DNA of 10,193 nt, taken from an uncultured Clostridia bacterium. Lineage in GTDB: Bacteria > Bacillota > Clostridia > TANB77 > CAG-508. Shown here piece after piece: positions 1 to 6,025 of the stretch. A program made the translations under genes and the position numbers. The notes beneath the pieces were generated by a model. The model did no database searches, was not told the origin of the DNA, and was given only the letters and a program-made list of their open reading frames with translations. Numbering within the stretch: position 1 is the stretch's first letter; the number at the start of each line of letters is the position of its first letter. Location: assembly GCA_944391155.1 (NCBI GenBank), contig CALXSO010000027.1:1-10193 (forward strand), read 5' to 3'.

Positions 1-2
1 AT

Positions 3-131
3 ATGAAAGAATATAATCCTAAATTTGCCATAAGATATTCTCTATTAAATATAAAATTTAATAATAAGATTTTAAATATTCCGTTATATGCTATTTGGAA
101 TACTGAAAATTATATAAAAGAAATAAAGTAA
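3..131 (+). other. Short open frame, possible 3' end of an upstream gene or decayed peroxiredoxin N-terminus
   Basis: This frame is open from the window edge to a TAA at 129-131. From the ATG at 3 it would encode 42 residues, beginning MKEYNPKF and ending NYIKEIK. It lies in the same frame as the peroxiredoxin body that follows, with only the TAA between them. The sequence is not recognisable as a peroxiredoxin N-terminus: I see no GKW..LFSHP-type strand before the active site. It may therefore be the tail of a different gene entering from the left, or diverged sequence joined to the peroxiredoxin by a rearrangement. The lack of context to the left makes this undecidable here. Confidence 0.3.
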
Positions 132-719
132 AATATTATAACTATCCCCACATTTAAAGACTTTACCCCCGTCTGCACAACGGAAATGATTGCATTCACA
201 AGAGCACATACATATTTCAAAAAATTAAATACAGAGCTTTTAGGTCTAAGTGTAGACAGCAATAATTCACATTTAGCATGGTTGTATGATATATACTGTA
301 AAACAGGAATAAAAGTATCTTTTCCAATTATTGCAGATAGAAATGGAGAAATAGCTAGAAAATATGGAATGATATCAAGTGAAATAAGTAACACTGAAAC
401 AGTAAGAAATGTATTTATAATAGACGATAAAGGAATAGTCAGAACAATTCTAATATATCCTATGAATATAGGAAGATTCATACCAGAAATTATAAGAATA
501 GTAAATGCATTACAAATAGCAGATTGTAGCCAAGGTTCAACAGCTGCAAATTGGTTACCAAATCAGCCAGTAATAGTTCCAACACCTACCACATTTGAGA
601 AGTTAGAAGAAAGAAATGCAGAAATAATCAATAACAGAAACGGAATAAGTTGGTACTTAAGTTTTAAAAACATACCAGAAAAATGTTTAAATAGTGAATA
701 CAATAATGAATGTAATTAA
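132..719 (+). pseudogene. Peroxiredoxin (AhpC/TSA, Prx6-like), 5'-interrupted
   Basis: The frame after the TAA at 129-131 encodes a Prx6/archaeal-type thiol peroxidase body. Such enzymes reduce H2O2 and organic peroxides through a peroxidatic Cys. The active-site motif DFTPVCTTE is intact (Cys codon 174-176) and is followed by family blocks LNTELLGLSVDSN.SH, FPIIAD, GEIARKYGMI, TVRNVFIIDDKGIVR, IYP..IGR, NALQIAD and NWLPNQPVIVP. A C-terminal tail with two further Cys could supply resolving thiols. The first ATG (186) lies after the catalytic Cys and has no Shine-Dalgarno sequence, and no ATG, GTG or TTG exists in frame between the stop and the Cys. The usual 35-45 N-terminal residues, including the first strand and GKW segment, are absent in all three frames. 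Conservation of the body argues for recent inactivation, a rearranged 5' end, or a sequence or assembly error. Family assignment is secure; functionality is doubtful. Confidence 0.72.
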
Positions 720-732
720 AAAAATAAAATTA

Positions 733-765
733 TCAAAAAAATCAGTATAAAACTGATTTTTTTGA
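733..765 (+). terminator. Perfect 14-bp hairpin terminator after the peroxiredoxin
   Basis: The arms 733-746 and 752-765 are exact reverse complements around a 5-nt loop (ATAAA). The stem has an A-rich 5' side and a T7 stretch on its 3' side, so it can act as an intrinsic terminator for the peroxiredoxin frame ending 13 bases upstream. Its symmetry would allow function on both strands. Confidence 0.75.
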
Positions 766-983
766 TTTCCCTAAAATAGGAAGAAAAATACATTGAAATA
801 AAATATAAAATATCACATATAGAATATCAAAAATTAAATAAAATATAATATATGTTAAACATTTTACACTAATAGTATAAACACAAATATAAAATTTATT
901 CAAAAAATAGTCATAAAATAAAGTATAAAAATCGTACAAACACACATAATAAACATATACACTTTGAAAGTGAGGTTAAACAA

Positions 984-1151
984 ATGGAAGGAAATCAAAA
1001 AATAAAATGTACAGTAGAAAGTTGCAAATACAATAATATAGAAAATAATATGTGTAATCTAGATAAAATAGAAGTTAAACCTATAAACAATTGTAATACA
1101 AAAAAAGCAGATGAATCTATGTGTGCAAGTTATGATTATGGAGAGGAATAA
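984..1151 (+). CDS. Small Cys-rich DUF1540 domain protein
   Basis: This encodes a 55-residue protein, MEGNQKIKCTVESC through SYDYGEE. It has the DUF1540 signature: an I-x-C-x-V-x-x-C-x-Y start, then C24, a conserved I-x-V segment (residues 29-31), C37 and a final C47 before an aromatic. The five Cys (9, 14, 24, 37, 47) suggest a small metal-binding fold, which is an inference since the function of DUF1540 proteins is not established to my knowledge. There is no signal peptide or membrane segment, so it is probably cytoplasmic. The ATG is preceded by GAAAGTGAGG at 966-975. The last codons form the left arm of a terminator, so it is likely a monocistronic gene. The 264 bases upstream (720-983) hold the preceding terminator and otherwise only AT-rich sequence without a confident promoter. 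Confidence 0.85.
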   Translation: MEGNQKIKCTVESCKYNNIENNMCNLDKIEVKPINNCNTKKADESMCASYDYGEE

Positions 1152-1168
1152 AATTTCTTCTCTTTTTT
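1140..1168 (+). terminator. Terminator overlapping the DUF1540 stop codon
   Basis: Arms GAGAGGAA (1141-1148) and TTCTTCTC (1155-1162) pair with one G-U, and the stem extends by a G-U pair at 1140/1163. The loop of 6 nt contains the TAA stop of the DUF1540 gene (1149-1151). A T6 tract follows (1163-1168). It is short but has the correct architecture, and it directly abuts the fba promoter. Confidence 0.65.
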
Positions 1169-1169
1169 C

Positions 1170-1198
1170 TTGACATATAAAAAAAATAGAAATAAAAT
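1170..1198 (+). promoter_or_regulatory. Sigma-A-type promoter of fba
   Basis: A consensus -35 TTGACA (1170-1175) is separated by exactly 17 bases from a -10 TAAAAT (1193-1198). It starts two bases after the T-tract of the preceding terminator and lies 48 bases before the fba ATG. It is one of the two best promoter matches in the window, fitting strong expression of a glycolytic enzyme. Confidence 0.8.
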
Positions 1199-1246
1199 AA
1201 GCATATGAAAAATTAAAAGGCAATATGCCAGAAATGGAGGAATAAT

Positions 1247-2176
1247 ATGTTAGTTACAACAAAGGAAATGTTCGAAAAATCAATGAAAGAAGGATTCGCT
1301 ATAGGTGCATTTAACATAAATGATATGGAAATATTACAAGGAATTGTAGATGCAGCTCATGAAACACAATCACCAGTAATATTACAAGCATCATCAAGTG
1401 CAATTAAATATGCAAGAATAGGATACTTAATGAAAATGGTTCAAGCTGCAACAGAAGAATATCCAGAAGTACCAATTGCAATACATCTAGACCACGGACC
1501 AGATTTTGAAACAGCAAAAATGTGCATTGATAACGGTTTTACATCTGTAATGATAGATGGTTCAAAATATGATTTTGAAGAAAATGTTGCATTAACAAAA
1601 CAAGTTGTAGAATATGCACACAGTAAAGGAGTAGTAGTTGAAGCAGAACTTGGTAAACTAGCAGGAATTGAAGATGACGTAAATGTAGCATCATCTGATG
1701 CAATGTATACAGATCCTGCCCAAGCAGAAGAATTTGTGAAAAGAACAGGATGTGATTCATTAGCAATAGCTATAGGAACAAGTCATGGAGCATATAAATT
1801 TAAAGGTGAAGCAAAATTAAGATTTGACATATTAAAAGAAATAAAACAGAGAATACCAAACACACCAATTGTATTACATGGAGCTTCAACAGTAATCCCT
1901 GAATTAGTTGATATGTGCAACAAATATGGGGGAGATATTCCAGGTGCAAAAGGGGTTCCAGATGAAATGTTACATGAAGCAAGCATATCAGGAGTTTCTA
2001 AAATAAATGTTGACACAGATTTAAGGCTTGCAATGACAGCAGGAATTAGAAAAACATTTTCAGAAAATCCAAATGTTTTTGATCCAAGAAAATATTTAGG
2101 AAATGCAAGAGAATTAATAAAAGAAACAGTAGCTCATAAAATGAGAGATGTATTTGGATCAAGTAATAAAATTTAA
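1247..2176 (+). CDS. fba: Class II fructose-1,6-bisphosphate aldolase
   Basis: This 309-residue protein is a zinc-dependent class II aldolase that reversibly splits fructose 1,6-bisphosphate into dihydroxyacetone phosphate and glyceraldehyde 3-phosphate in cytoplasmic glycolysis/gluconeogenesis. Visible motifs are GAFNINDME (20-28), IHLDHG (79-84; catalytic Asp82 and zinc His83), VEAELG (131-136), AIGTSHG.YK (175-184; zinc His180), VLHGAS (209-214; zinc His211) and the phosphate-binding INVDTDLR (253-260). Length and motif order match the family. ATG 1247 has a GGAGG at 1236-1240. It has its own promoter upstream and a strong bidirectional terminator downstream. Related tagatose-bisphosphate aldolases (GatY/KbaY) share the fold; the long insert around 228-242 and the solo glycolytic-style locus favour Fba. 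Assignment to the class II family is near certain. Confidence 0.95.
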   Translation: MLVTTKEMFEKSMKEGFAIGAFNINDMEILQGIVDAAHETQSPVILQASSSAIKYARIGYLMKMVQAATEEYPEVPIAIHLDHGPDFETAKMCIDNGFTSVMIDGSKYDFEENVALTKQVVEYAHSKGVVVEAELGKLAGIEDDVNVASSDAMYTDPAQAEEFVKRTGCDSLAIAIGTSHGAYKFKGEAKLRFDILKEIKQRIPNTPIVLHGASTVIPELVDMCNKYGGDIPGAKGVPDEMLHEASISGVSKINVDTDLRLAMTAGIRKTFSENPNVFDPRKYLGNARELIKETVAHKMRDVFGSSNKI

Positions 2177-2187
2177 AATAAAACAAC

Positions 2188-2221
2188 AAAAAGACTAGAG
2201 AAAAACTACTCTGGTCTTTTT
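2188..2221. terminator. Bidirectional terminator between convergent fba and smpB
   Basis: The 13-nt arms 2188-2200 and 2209-2221 pair completely with one G-U wobble. The left arm starts with A5 and the right arm ends with T5, so it terminates on both strands. The 8-nt loop includes the smpB stop codon (TAG on the minus strand, 2206-2208). Confidence 0.85.
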
Positions 2222-2658
2222 AATGCTTTTTTCATTCTTAATTCAGCATCCCTTTTTGCGATATCTTGTCTTTTATCATAAAGTTTTTTACCTTTTCCAA
2301 TTCCAATTTCTAACTTTACAAAATTCCCTTTAAAATATAGTTTTATTGGTACCAAACTATATCCTTTTTGTTTTGTTAATCCTATTAATTTATTAATTTC
2401 TTTTTTATGTATTAATAATTTTTTACTTCTTAAAGGATCTTTATTAAAAATATTTCCATGTTCATATGGGCTAATGTGCATTCCAAGTACATACAATTCT
2501 CCATTTTTAATAATGGCATAACTATCTTTTAAATTTACTTTTCCATTTCTTATTGACTTTATTTCAGTTCCATAAAGAACTATACCAGCTTCTATTGTAT
2601 CTTTTATATCATAGTTATGATAAGCAGTGGGATTTTTGGCTATTTGTTTATTATTCAT
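2206..2658 (-). CDS. smpB: SsrA-binding protein SmpB
   Basis: SmpB binds tmRNA and delivers it to stalled ribosomes during trans-translation. This 150-residue product, from MNNKQIAKNPTAYHNYDI to KKALKRPE, has all hallmark blocks: N-terminal NKQIAKN..A.H.Y.I, YGTEIKSIRNGKVNLKDSYA (29-48), HISPYEHGN (61-69), a KKLLIHKKEI segment (79-88), LVPIKLYFK (102-110), and the GKGKKLYDKRQDIAKRDAE tail (121-139) that helps probe the decoding centre. The open frame extends upstream to an ATG at 2718, but that start would lie upstream of the predicted -10 element. The ATG at 2656-2658 has a GGAG (minus strand, 2667-2670) and gives the normal SmpB N-terminus and length. I found no tmRNA gene and no rnr (often adjacent) in the window, so smpB stands alone, tail to tail with fba. 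Confidence 0.96.
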   Translation of the reverse strand: MNNKQIAKNPTAYHNYDIKDTIEAGIVLYGTEIKSIRNGKVNLKDSYAIIKNGELYVLGMHISPYEHGNIFNKDPLRSKKLLIHKKEINKLIGLTKQKGYSLVPIKLYFKGNFVKLEIGIGKGKKLYDKRQDIAKRDAELRMKKALKRPE

Positions 2659-2679
2659 AATACTCGCTCCTTTTGGAAA

Positions 2680-2708
2680 AGTATACCATATAAAAATAAA
2701 TTTCGCAA
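2680..2708 (-). promoter_or_regulatory. Extended -10 promoter of smpB
   Basis: On the minus strand TTGCGA (2703-2708) is followed after 17 bases by TATACT (2680-2685), with a TGG just before the -10 (extended -10, TGn). The transcript would start near 2673, giving a leader of about 15 nt that still contains the ribosome binding site. This supports the start at 2658. Confidence 0.65.
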
Positions 2709-2831
2709 CGTAAAACAAATTTATAGACTAAAATAAAAAGATAACAAAGTTACAATTACATCTATATCAATCTACTGGAATTTCATTAAAATTAAACCTA
2801 AAATATAATTATAAGAGTGATTTAAATAAAA

Positions 2832-2880
2832 GCAATTTTAGCTTTCAATTAATTATAATGTAATTAAAAACTAAAATTGC
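2832..2880 (-). terminator. Nested hairpin, probable terminator of the 2927-3394 gene
   Basis: Outer arms GCAATTTTAG (2832-2841) and CTAAAATTGC (2871-2880) are a perfect 10-bp inverted repeat. Within it TTAATTA (2849-2855) pairs with TAATTAA (2861-2867). Read on the minus strand the structure follows the upstream gene by 46 bases and runs into CTTTTATTT, so it fits a minus-strand terminator. The nested second stem is unusual for a simple terminator. Confidence 0.55.
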
Positions 2881-2926
2881 ATCCATAAAAACTTATAAAA
2901 GTTATATAGTTGTATTAAAAAATCAA

Positions 2927-3394
2927 TTATAGACGATTATTATCAGAGTTTTTATTTGTTTGAGTGCTATAGTACCAAACTAGAGCAACAATTGCAATTG
3001 CAGCTATACCAATTATAATCCAAGTCCAAGTTGTAGCATTCATTCCCATAAATGTTGCATTTCCATCAGTAGCTGTTCTTGTTGCAATATAGGAATCAGT
3101 ATTGTTTTGCATAGAAGATGAAGTTTCATTAACTGTATTGCTGGCAGAATGCATAGTATTTTCTACTGTATTACCAGCAGAATTCATAGCACCTTCTACT
3201 GAATTACCAGCATTTTTAGTCATATTTCCTAAATCTTTTACTCCGTTTTCAATACCATTTTCAGCACCACCTATTACATTTCTAACTGAATTTGTAGCTT
3301 CTTGAATTGGATGATTATCATTGGCTAAACAAACAGTAAAAGCAAAAATACAAATTATAAATGTAATTAATGAATAGAATATTTTTTTATTCAT
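2927..3394 (-). CDS. Secreted or membrane-anchored protein with 11-residue repeats
   Basis: Function unknown. The 155-residue product has an N-terminal hydrophobic signal segment (about 5-24, ending CLA). An Asn/Gly/Ala/Ser/Thr-rich ectodomain follows (25-120), then a C-terminal transmembrane helix (about 123-141, TWTWIIIGIAAIAIVALVW) and a short polar tail. Within the ectodomain an 11-residue unit recurs: NSVEGAMNSAG (64-74), NTVENTMHSAS (75-85) and the decayed NTVNETSSSMQ (86-96), with looser copies before it. An 11-residue period with V/M at fixed places suggests an amphipathic right-handed helix or coil, as in LEA-type repeats; this is an inference. The minus-strand AAGGAGG at 3402-3408 supports the ATG at 3392-3394. 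The adjacent upstream gene on the same strand encodes a protein of the same architecture, but each gene seems to have its own terminator. Confidence 0.8.
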   Translation of the reverse strand: MNKKIFYSLITFIICIFAFTVCLANDNHPIQEATNSVRNVIGGAENGIENGVKDLGNMTKNAGNSVEGAMNSAGNTVENTMHSASNTVNETSSSMQNNTDSYIATRTATDGNATFMGMNATTWTWIIIGIAAIAIVALVWYYSTQTNKNSDNNRL

Positions 3395-3502
3395 TTAAAA
3401 ATCCTCCTTGTATAAAATTTTTAATAATACATAAAATATAAAAATAAAGTCATCTAATTATATTATTAAAAAATAATAAAAAAATATTCACTTACAATAA
3501 AA

Positions 3503-3533
3503 AAAGAAAAATATATTATATATATTTTTCTTT
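3503..3533 (-). terminator. Hairpin terminator after the 3557-4009 gene
   Basis: Arms 3503-3515 and 3521-3533 are exact 13-bp reverse complements with a 5-nt loop (TTATA). On the minus strand the hairpin lies 23 bases past the stop codon and runs into a T-rich tract (complement of the A-run at 3498-3505). It is entirely AT apart from one G-C pair. Confidence 0.65.
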
Positions 3534-3556
3534 AACATTTATTTATAATTAAAATA

Positions 3557-4009
3557 TTAACGTTTTAGTTTAATTAAAATTGCAATAGCTAGCAAAACTA
3601 AAAGAATCCCAATAACAATAAGTAAAATATTTAATATACCAGATAATCCCAACTCAGAACTGCTAGAAACATTGCTTACAGAAGATGAACCACTGTTGCT
3701 AGTTGAACCAGAAGTAGAATTTCTAGATGAATTTTGAGTAGAACTTTGAGTAGAATTTTGAGTGGAATTTCTAGTAGAGTTCCTAGATGAATTTGATGAA
3801 TTACTTGTATTATTTTCTTCATCTTCAAGTTCATTTTCTGTAGAATTTGAAGAATTAGTATCATTTTCAGTAGTTTCAGCAGTATTAGTACTCTCACTAT
3901 TTTCTTCAGCTATATTTAAATCAATAGCATAAACATTTCTAAAACTTATAAAAAAAGTAGTTAACAAAACTAAAATTACTAACAAAATATGTTTATTTAT
4001 TTTTGTCAT
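3557..4009 (-). CDS. Ser/Asn/Thr-rich surface protein with NST(R/Q) tetrapeptide repeats and C-terminal anchor
   Basis: Function unknown. The 150-residue protein begins MTKINKHILLVILVLLTTFF and has a classical signal peptide with a likely cleavage after VYA (residue 28). An acidic Glu/Asn/Ser/Thr stretch (29-66) follows. Next come tandem tetrapeptides of the form NST(R/Q) or NSS(R/Q) (about 73-99) and a Ser/Gly/Val linker (100-119). A strong hydrophobic helix (about 122-146) ends in the basic KLKR, a stop-transfer tail. The predicted topology is an extracellular low-complexity stalk anchored at its C-terminus; there is no LPXTG sortase motif. The Ser/Thr content would suit O-glycosylation, but nothing in the sequence proves it. 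AGGAGG (minus strand, 4017-4022) precedes the ATG. It parallels the neighbouring 2927-3394 protein in layout, not in repeat sequence. Confidence 0.8.
   Translation of the reverse strand: MTKINKHILLVILVLLTTFFISFRNVYAIDLNIAEENSESTNTAETTENDTNSSNSTENELEDEENNTSNSSNSSRNSTRNSTQNSTQSSTQNSSRNSTSGSTSNSGSSSVSNVSSSSELGLSGILNILLIVIGILLVLLAIAILIKLKR
3710..3802 (-). repeat. 12-bp-unit tandem repeat inside the surface-protein gene
   Basis: The segment coding for the NST(R/Q) tetrapeptides is made of degenerate 12-bp units. On the plus strand these appear as recurring GTAGAATTTCTA, GTAGAACTTTGA and GTGGAATTTCTA-like blocks. All are in frame, so copy-number change by slippage would alter stalk length without disrupting the reading frame. 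Confidence 0.65.
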
Positions 4010-4070
4010 TCTAAATACCTCCTAAAAAAATTTTCATTTGAATAAATTTTCTAATTTAAATAACAAAACT

Positions 4071-4100
4071 ATAATATCACAATAGTAGTAAAATTGTCTA
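4071..4100 (-). promoter_or_regulatory. Probable promoter of the 3557-4009 gene
   Basis: On the minus strand TAGACA (4095-4100) and TATTAT (4071-4076) are separated by 18 bases, with TGA directly before the -10, i.e. an extended -10. It lies 61 bases upstream of the ATG. Confidence 0.5.
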
Positions 4101-4163
4101 GTAAATTCACAAAAAATTTACATCAAAATGTTATAAATTTAGTTCAATATAAAAAAGTCATAT

Positions 4164-4251
4164 GAAAGATTGATATATAAATATTTTTTCAAATCTTTAT
4201 AAGAAGCCTACAAATATATTTTAGACAAAAATATTTATAAATTAAACTTTT
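4164..4251. repeat. Long palindromic intergenic element, copy 1
   Basis: Arms 4164-4188 and 4227-4251 pair over 25 positions with two mismatches and two G-U pairs, enclosing a 38-nt loop. The left arm contains the 20-base string TTGATATATAAATATTTTTT (4170-4189), which recurs exactly at 7988-8007 in the left arm of a second palindrome of the same layout. The right arms are also related (ATATATTTT..ACAAAAATATTTATA-like). A nonautonomous mobile repeat (MITE-like), a structured noncoding RNA, or an unusual terminator are all possible. Confidence 0.6.
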
Positions 4252-4412
4252 TATCTCCTCTATAAAAATTAAGTCTGAATTATAATAATAAAATTAAAAT
4301 CTAAAATAATAATTAAGAATTTTTTAATAATAAATAAAAAAAAATTTAAATATTGAATGTTATATTAAAGTTACAAAAATGTAAGGAAAAATATACATAA
4401 ATCTATTTTAAC

Positions 4413-4435
4413 TATACATATGACTAATGTATAAT
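4413..4435 (+). promoter_or_regulatory. -10 element with overlapping inverted repeat before the CmpB-like gene
   Basis: A consensus TATAAT (4430-4435) sits 22 bases before the ATG at 4458; the candidate -35 (TTTAAC, 4407-4412, 17-base spacing) is weak. A 7-bp inverted repeat TATACAT (4413-4419) / ATGTATA (4427-4433) overlaps the -10, the place expected for a repressor site or an activator-dependent promoter. Confidence 0.4.
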
Positions 4436-4457
4436 TAAAAGAAAAGAGGGGGTAACA

Positions 4458-5102
4458 ATGAAAAATAAAAATAGAATTAATGAAATAACAAAAATATTTA
4501 TTATTTTTATGATAGGAAGTATAATAGGATATATAGTAGAAATGATTGTAGCTTTAGTGCAAAAAGGACATTTAGAATCTAGACAAGGAGTGCTTTATGG
4601 TCCATTTACACCAGTTTATGGAATTGGTATAATAGTATTTTATCTGTTTTTTAATCAAATAAATACCAGACACAAAGGAAAAATATTTATTATGTCTATG
4701 ATACTAGGTGGAATAACAGAATATTTATGTTCTTTCTTTCAAGAAAAAATTTTTGGAACAGTTTCTTGGGACTATTCTAATTGGATATTAAATATAAATG
4801 GAAGAACCACTCTAATACATTGTACTTATTGGGGAATAGCTGGAATATTATACATTTCATATATTGAACCACTAATCCCTAAAATTAATGAGTTAATAAA
4901 TAAAAATTTAACAAAAATTTTAGCAGCTTCACTCGCATTATTCATGGTATTTAATATAACAATTTCATCAATGGCGGCATTAAGGCAGAAAGATAGAAAT
5001 GATAATATTGCTCCTCAAAATAAAATAGATAAATTTCTAGATGAGAATTATCCAGATTATTATATGAATAAAGTTTTTGCTAATAAAAAAGACGTAACGT
5101 AA
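4458..5102 (+). CDS. CmpB-like multi-pass membrane protein (putative ABC-transporter type IV family)
   Basis: This 214-residue protein matches the PF06541 family (CmpB, annotated as putative ABC-transporter permease). Recognisable blocks are an N-terminal helix with FMIGSIIGYIVEMI (17-30), SRQGVLYGPFTPVYGIG (41-57), the TEYL segment in the second to third helix (87-90), the SWDYS motif (103-107), NINGR (112-116) and a WG at 125-126. About four to five hydrophobic segments are visible, with a polar C-terminal tail after residue 175 (QKDRNDN to DVT). The molecular role of this family is poorly defined; no ATPase gene neighbours it. The start ATG has a purine-rich GAGGGGG at 4446-4452. It stands alone, divergent from the surface-protein pair and upstream of a response regulator with its own promoter. 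Confidence 0.82.
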   Translation: MKNKNRINEITKIFIIFMIGSIIGYIVEMIVALVQKGHLESRQGVLYGPFTPVYGIGIIVFYLFFNQINTRHKGKIFIMSMILGGITEYLCSFFQEKIFGTVSWDYSNWILNINGRTTLIHCTYWGIAGILYISYIEPLIPKINELINKNLTKILAASLALFMVFNITISSMAALRQKDRNDNIAPQNKIDKFLDENYPDYYMNKVFANKKDVT

Positions 5103-5244
5103 TAGATATATTAATTTACAACTTTAAAAAATTAAAATATGTGATAATATTTTTTCAAGCAGGTAAAAATTCCTATACAAAAAAGAAAGCAAATATTAAT
5201 TGTATTCAATAGTATGCTCATATTCTTTAAAATTAAACAAAATA

Positions 5245-5273
5245 TTGACATTATCTAAATAAAAGTATAAAAA
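5245..5273 (+). promoter_or_regulatory. Probable promoter of the response regulator gene
   Basis: A perfect -35 TTGACA (5245-5250) is followed by TATAAA at 5266-5271 (15-base spacing) or TAAAAA at 5268-5273 (17-base spacing). It lies about 40 bases before the ATG at 5314. Confidence 0.5.
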
Positions 5274-5313
5274 TAAAAGATAATATGAAATACAAGAAGG
5301 AAGGTAAAATTAT

Positions 5314-5991
5314 ATGTCAAAAATTTTAATAATAGAAGATGATGAAAAATTAAGAAAAGAATTAAAAATATTTTTAGAAAAGAATGGTTATCAAGTAATA
5401 GTTTTAGAGAATTTTGAAAACACAATTGAAGAATCATTAAAAACAAAAGCCGATTTAATATTATTAGATATCAATTTACCATATATAGATGGGGAATATA
5501 TATGTAAAGAAATAAGAAAAGCATCAAATGTACCAATAATAATTGTAACTAGTAAAGATAATGAAATAGATGAATTAATTTCATTAAACAATGGGGCAGA
5601 CCAATATGTTACAAAACCATACAATATTCAGATTTTACTAGCAAAAATATCAGGTCTATTAAAAAGAAGTAAAAATATAAATACAAATCAAAACAAAATA
5701 GATTGTGGGAAATTTATATTAAATATATCCAAAAGCCTTATTGAAAAAGAAGATGCAAAAATAGAATTAACAAAAAATGAACTAAAAATATTACATTTTT
5801 TAATATTAAATAAAGGAAAAATAGTTTCAAGAGATGAGATTATAAATTATTTATGGGATAGTGAAAGTTTCATTGATGATAATACATTAACTGTAAATAT
5901 CACTAGATTAAGAACCAAATTAGAAGAAATAGATCTAAAAGACATAATACAAACAAAAAGAGGACAAGGATATATATTAGAAATTATATAA
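5314..5991 (+). CDS. OmpR/PhoB-family response regulator
   Basis: This 225-residue two-component regulator has an N-terminal receiver domain (1-115) and a C-terminal winged-helix DNA-binding domain (about 125-225). The receiver shows the acidic pocket IIEDD (6-10), phosphoacceptor Asp52 in LLDINLP, the switch Thr79 in IIIVTS, and Lys101 in VTKP. The output domain shows ELTKNELKIL (151-160), the GKIVSRDEI helix, the recognition region TLTVNITRLRTKLE (191-204) and the closing TKRGQGYIL wing (214-222). All catalytic residues are intact. An AAGAAGGAAGG (5294-5304) precedes the ATG. The overall sequence resembles BceR-type regulators that respond to cell-envelope antibiotics, but this is a soft impression. 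No histidine kinase or BceAB transporter follows; the next 340 bases hold only a small ORF and a hairpin, so it is an orphan in this window. Confidence 0.93.
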   Translation: MSKILIIEDDEKLRKELKIFLEKNGYQVIVLENFENTIEESLKTKADLILLDINLPYIDGEYICKEIRKASNVPIIIVTSKDNEIDELISLNNGADQYVTKPYNIQILLAKISGLLKRSKNINTNQNKIDCGKFILNISKSLIEKEDAKIELTKNELKILHFLILNKGKIVSRDEIINYLWDSESFIDDNTLTVNITRLRTKLEEIDLKDIIQTKRGQGYILEII

Positions 5992-6025
5992 GAAAAGATG
6001 GAAATTTATTTCAACATCTACGGAG

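Larger units (their letters stand above)
4023..4457. other. 435-base AT-rich intergenic region between divergent genes
   Basis: No coding frame is convincing here. From left to right it holds the minus-strand promoter of the surface-protein gene (4071-4100), a palindromic element (4164-4251), a featureless A/T-rich stretch (about 4255-4380), and a -10-like TATAAT with an overlapping inverted repeat (4413-4435) for the plus-strand gene that starts at 4458. Confidence 0.6.

Noticed and set aside
742..945. Minus-strand 67-residue hydrophobic open frame
   Set aside because: Composition is just Phe/Tyr/Ile/Leu from AT-rich noncoding DNA, there is no ribosome binding site, and it begins inside a terminator stem.
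1539..2016. Minus-strand open frames within fba
   Set aside because: They are shadows of a highly conserved enzyme gene and show no family features.
2659..2718. Upstream extension of smpB to an ATG at 2718
   Set aside because: The extra 20 residues are not in SmpB, the region contains the predicted -10/-35, and the ribosome binding site belongs to the ATG at 2658.
2659..2926. tmRNA (ssrA) gene next to smpB
   Set aside because: I saw no tRNA-like acceptor ends, CCA or tag-encoding frame in the 268 bases between smpB and the next gene.
3700..3810. CRISPR-like repetition
   Set aside because: The units are contiguous 12-bp coding repeats with no spacers and no cas genes nearby.
5103..5313. Third copy of the palindromic element (similar ATAATATTTTTTCAA at about 5148-5157)
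   Set aside because: Only a short AT-rich stretch resembles the left arm; there is no matching right arm.
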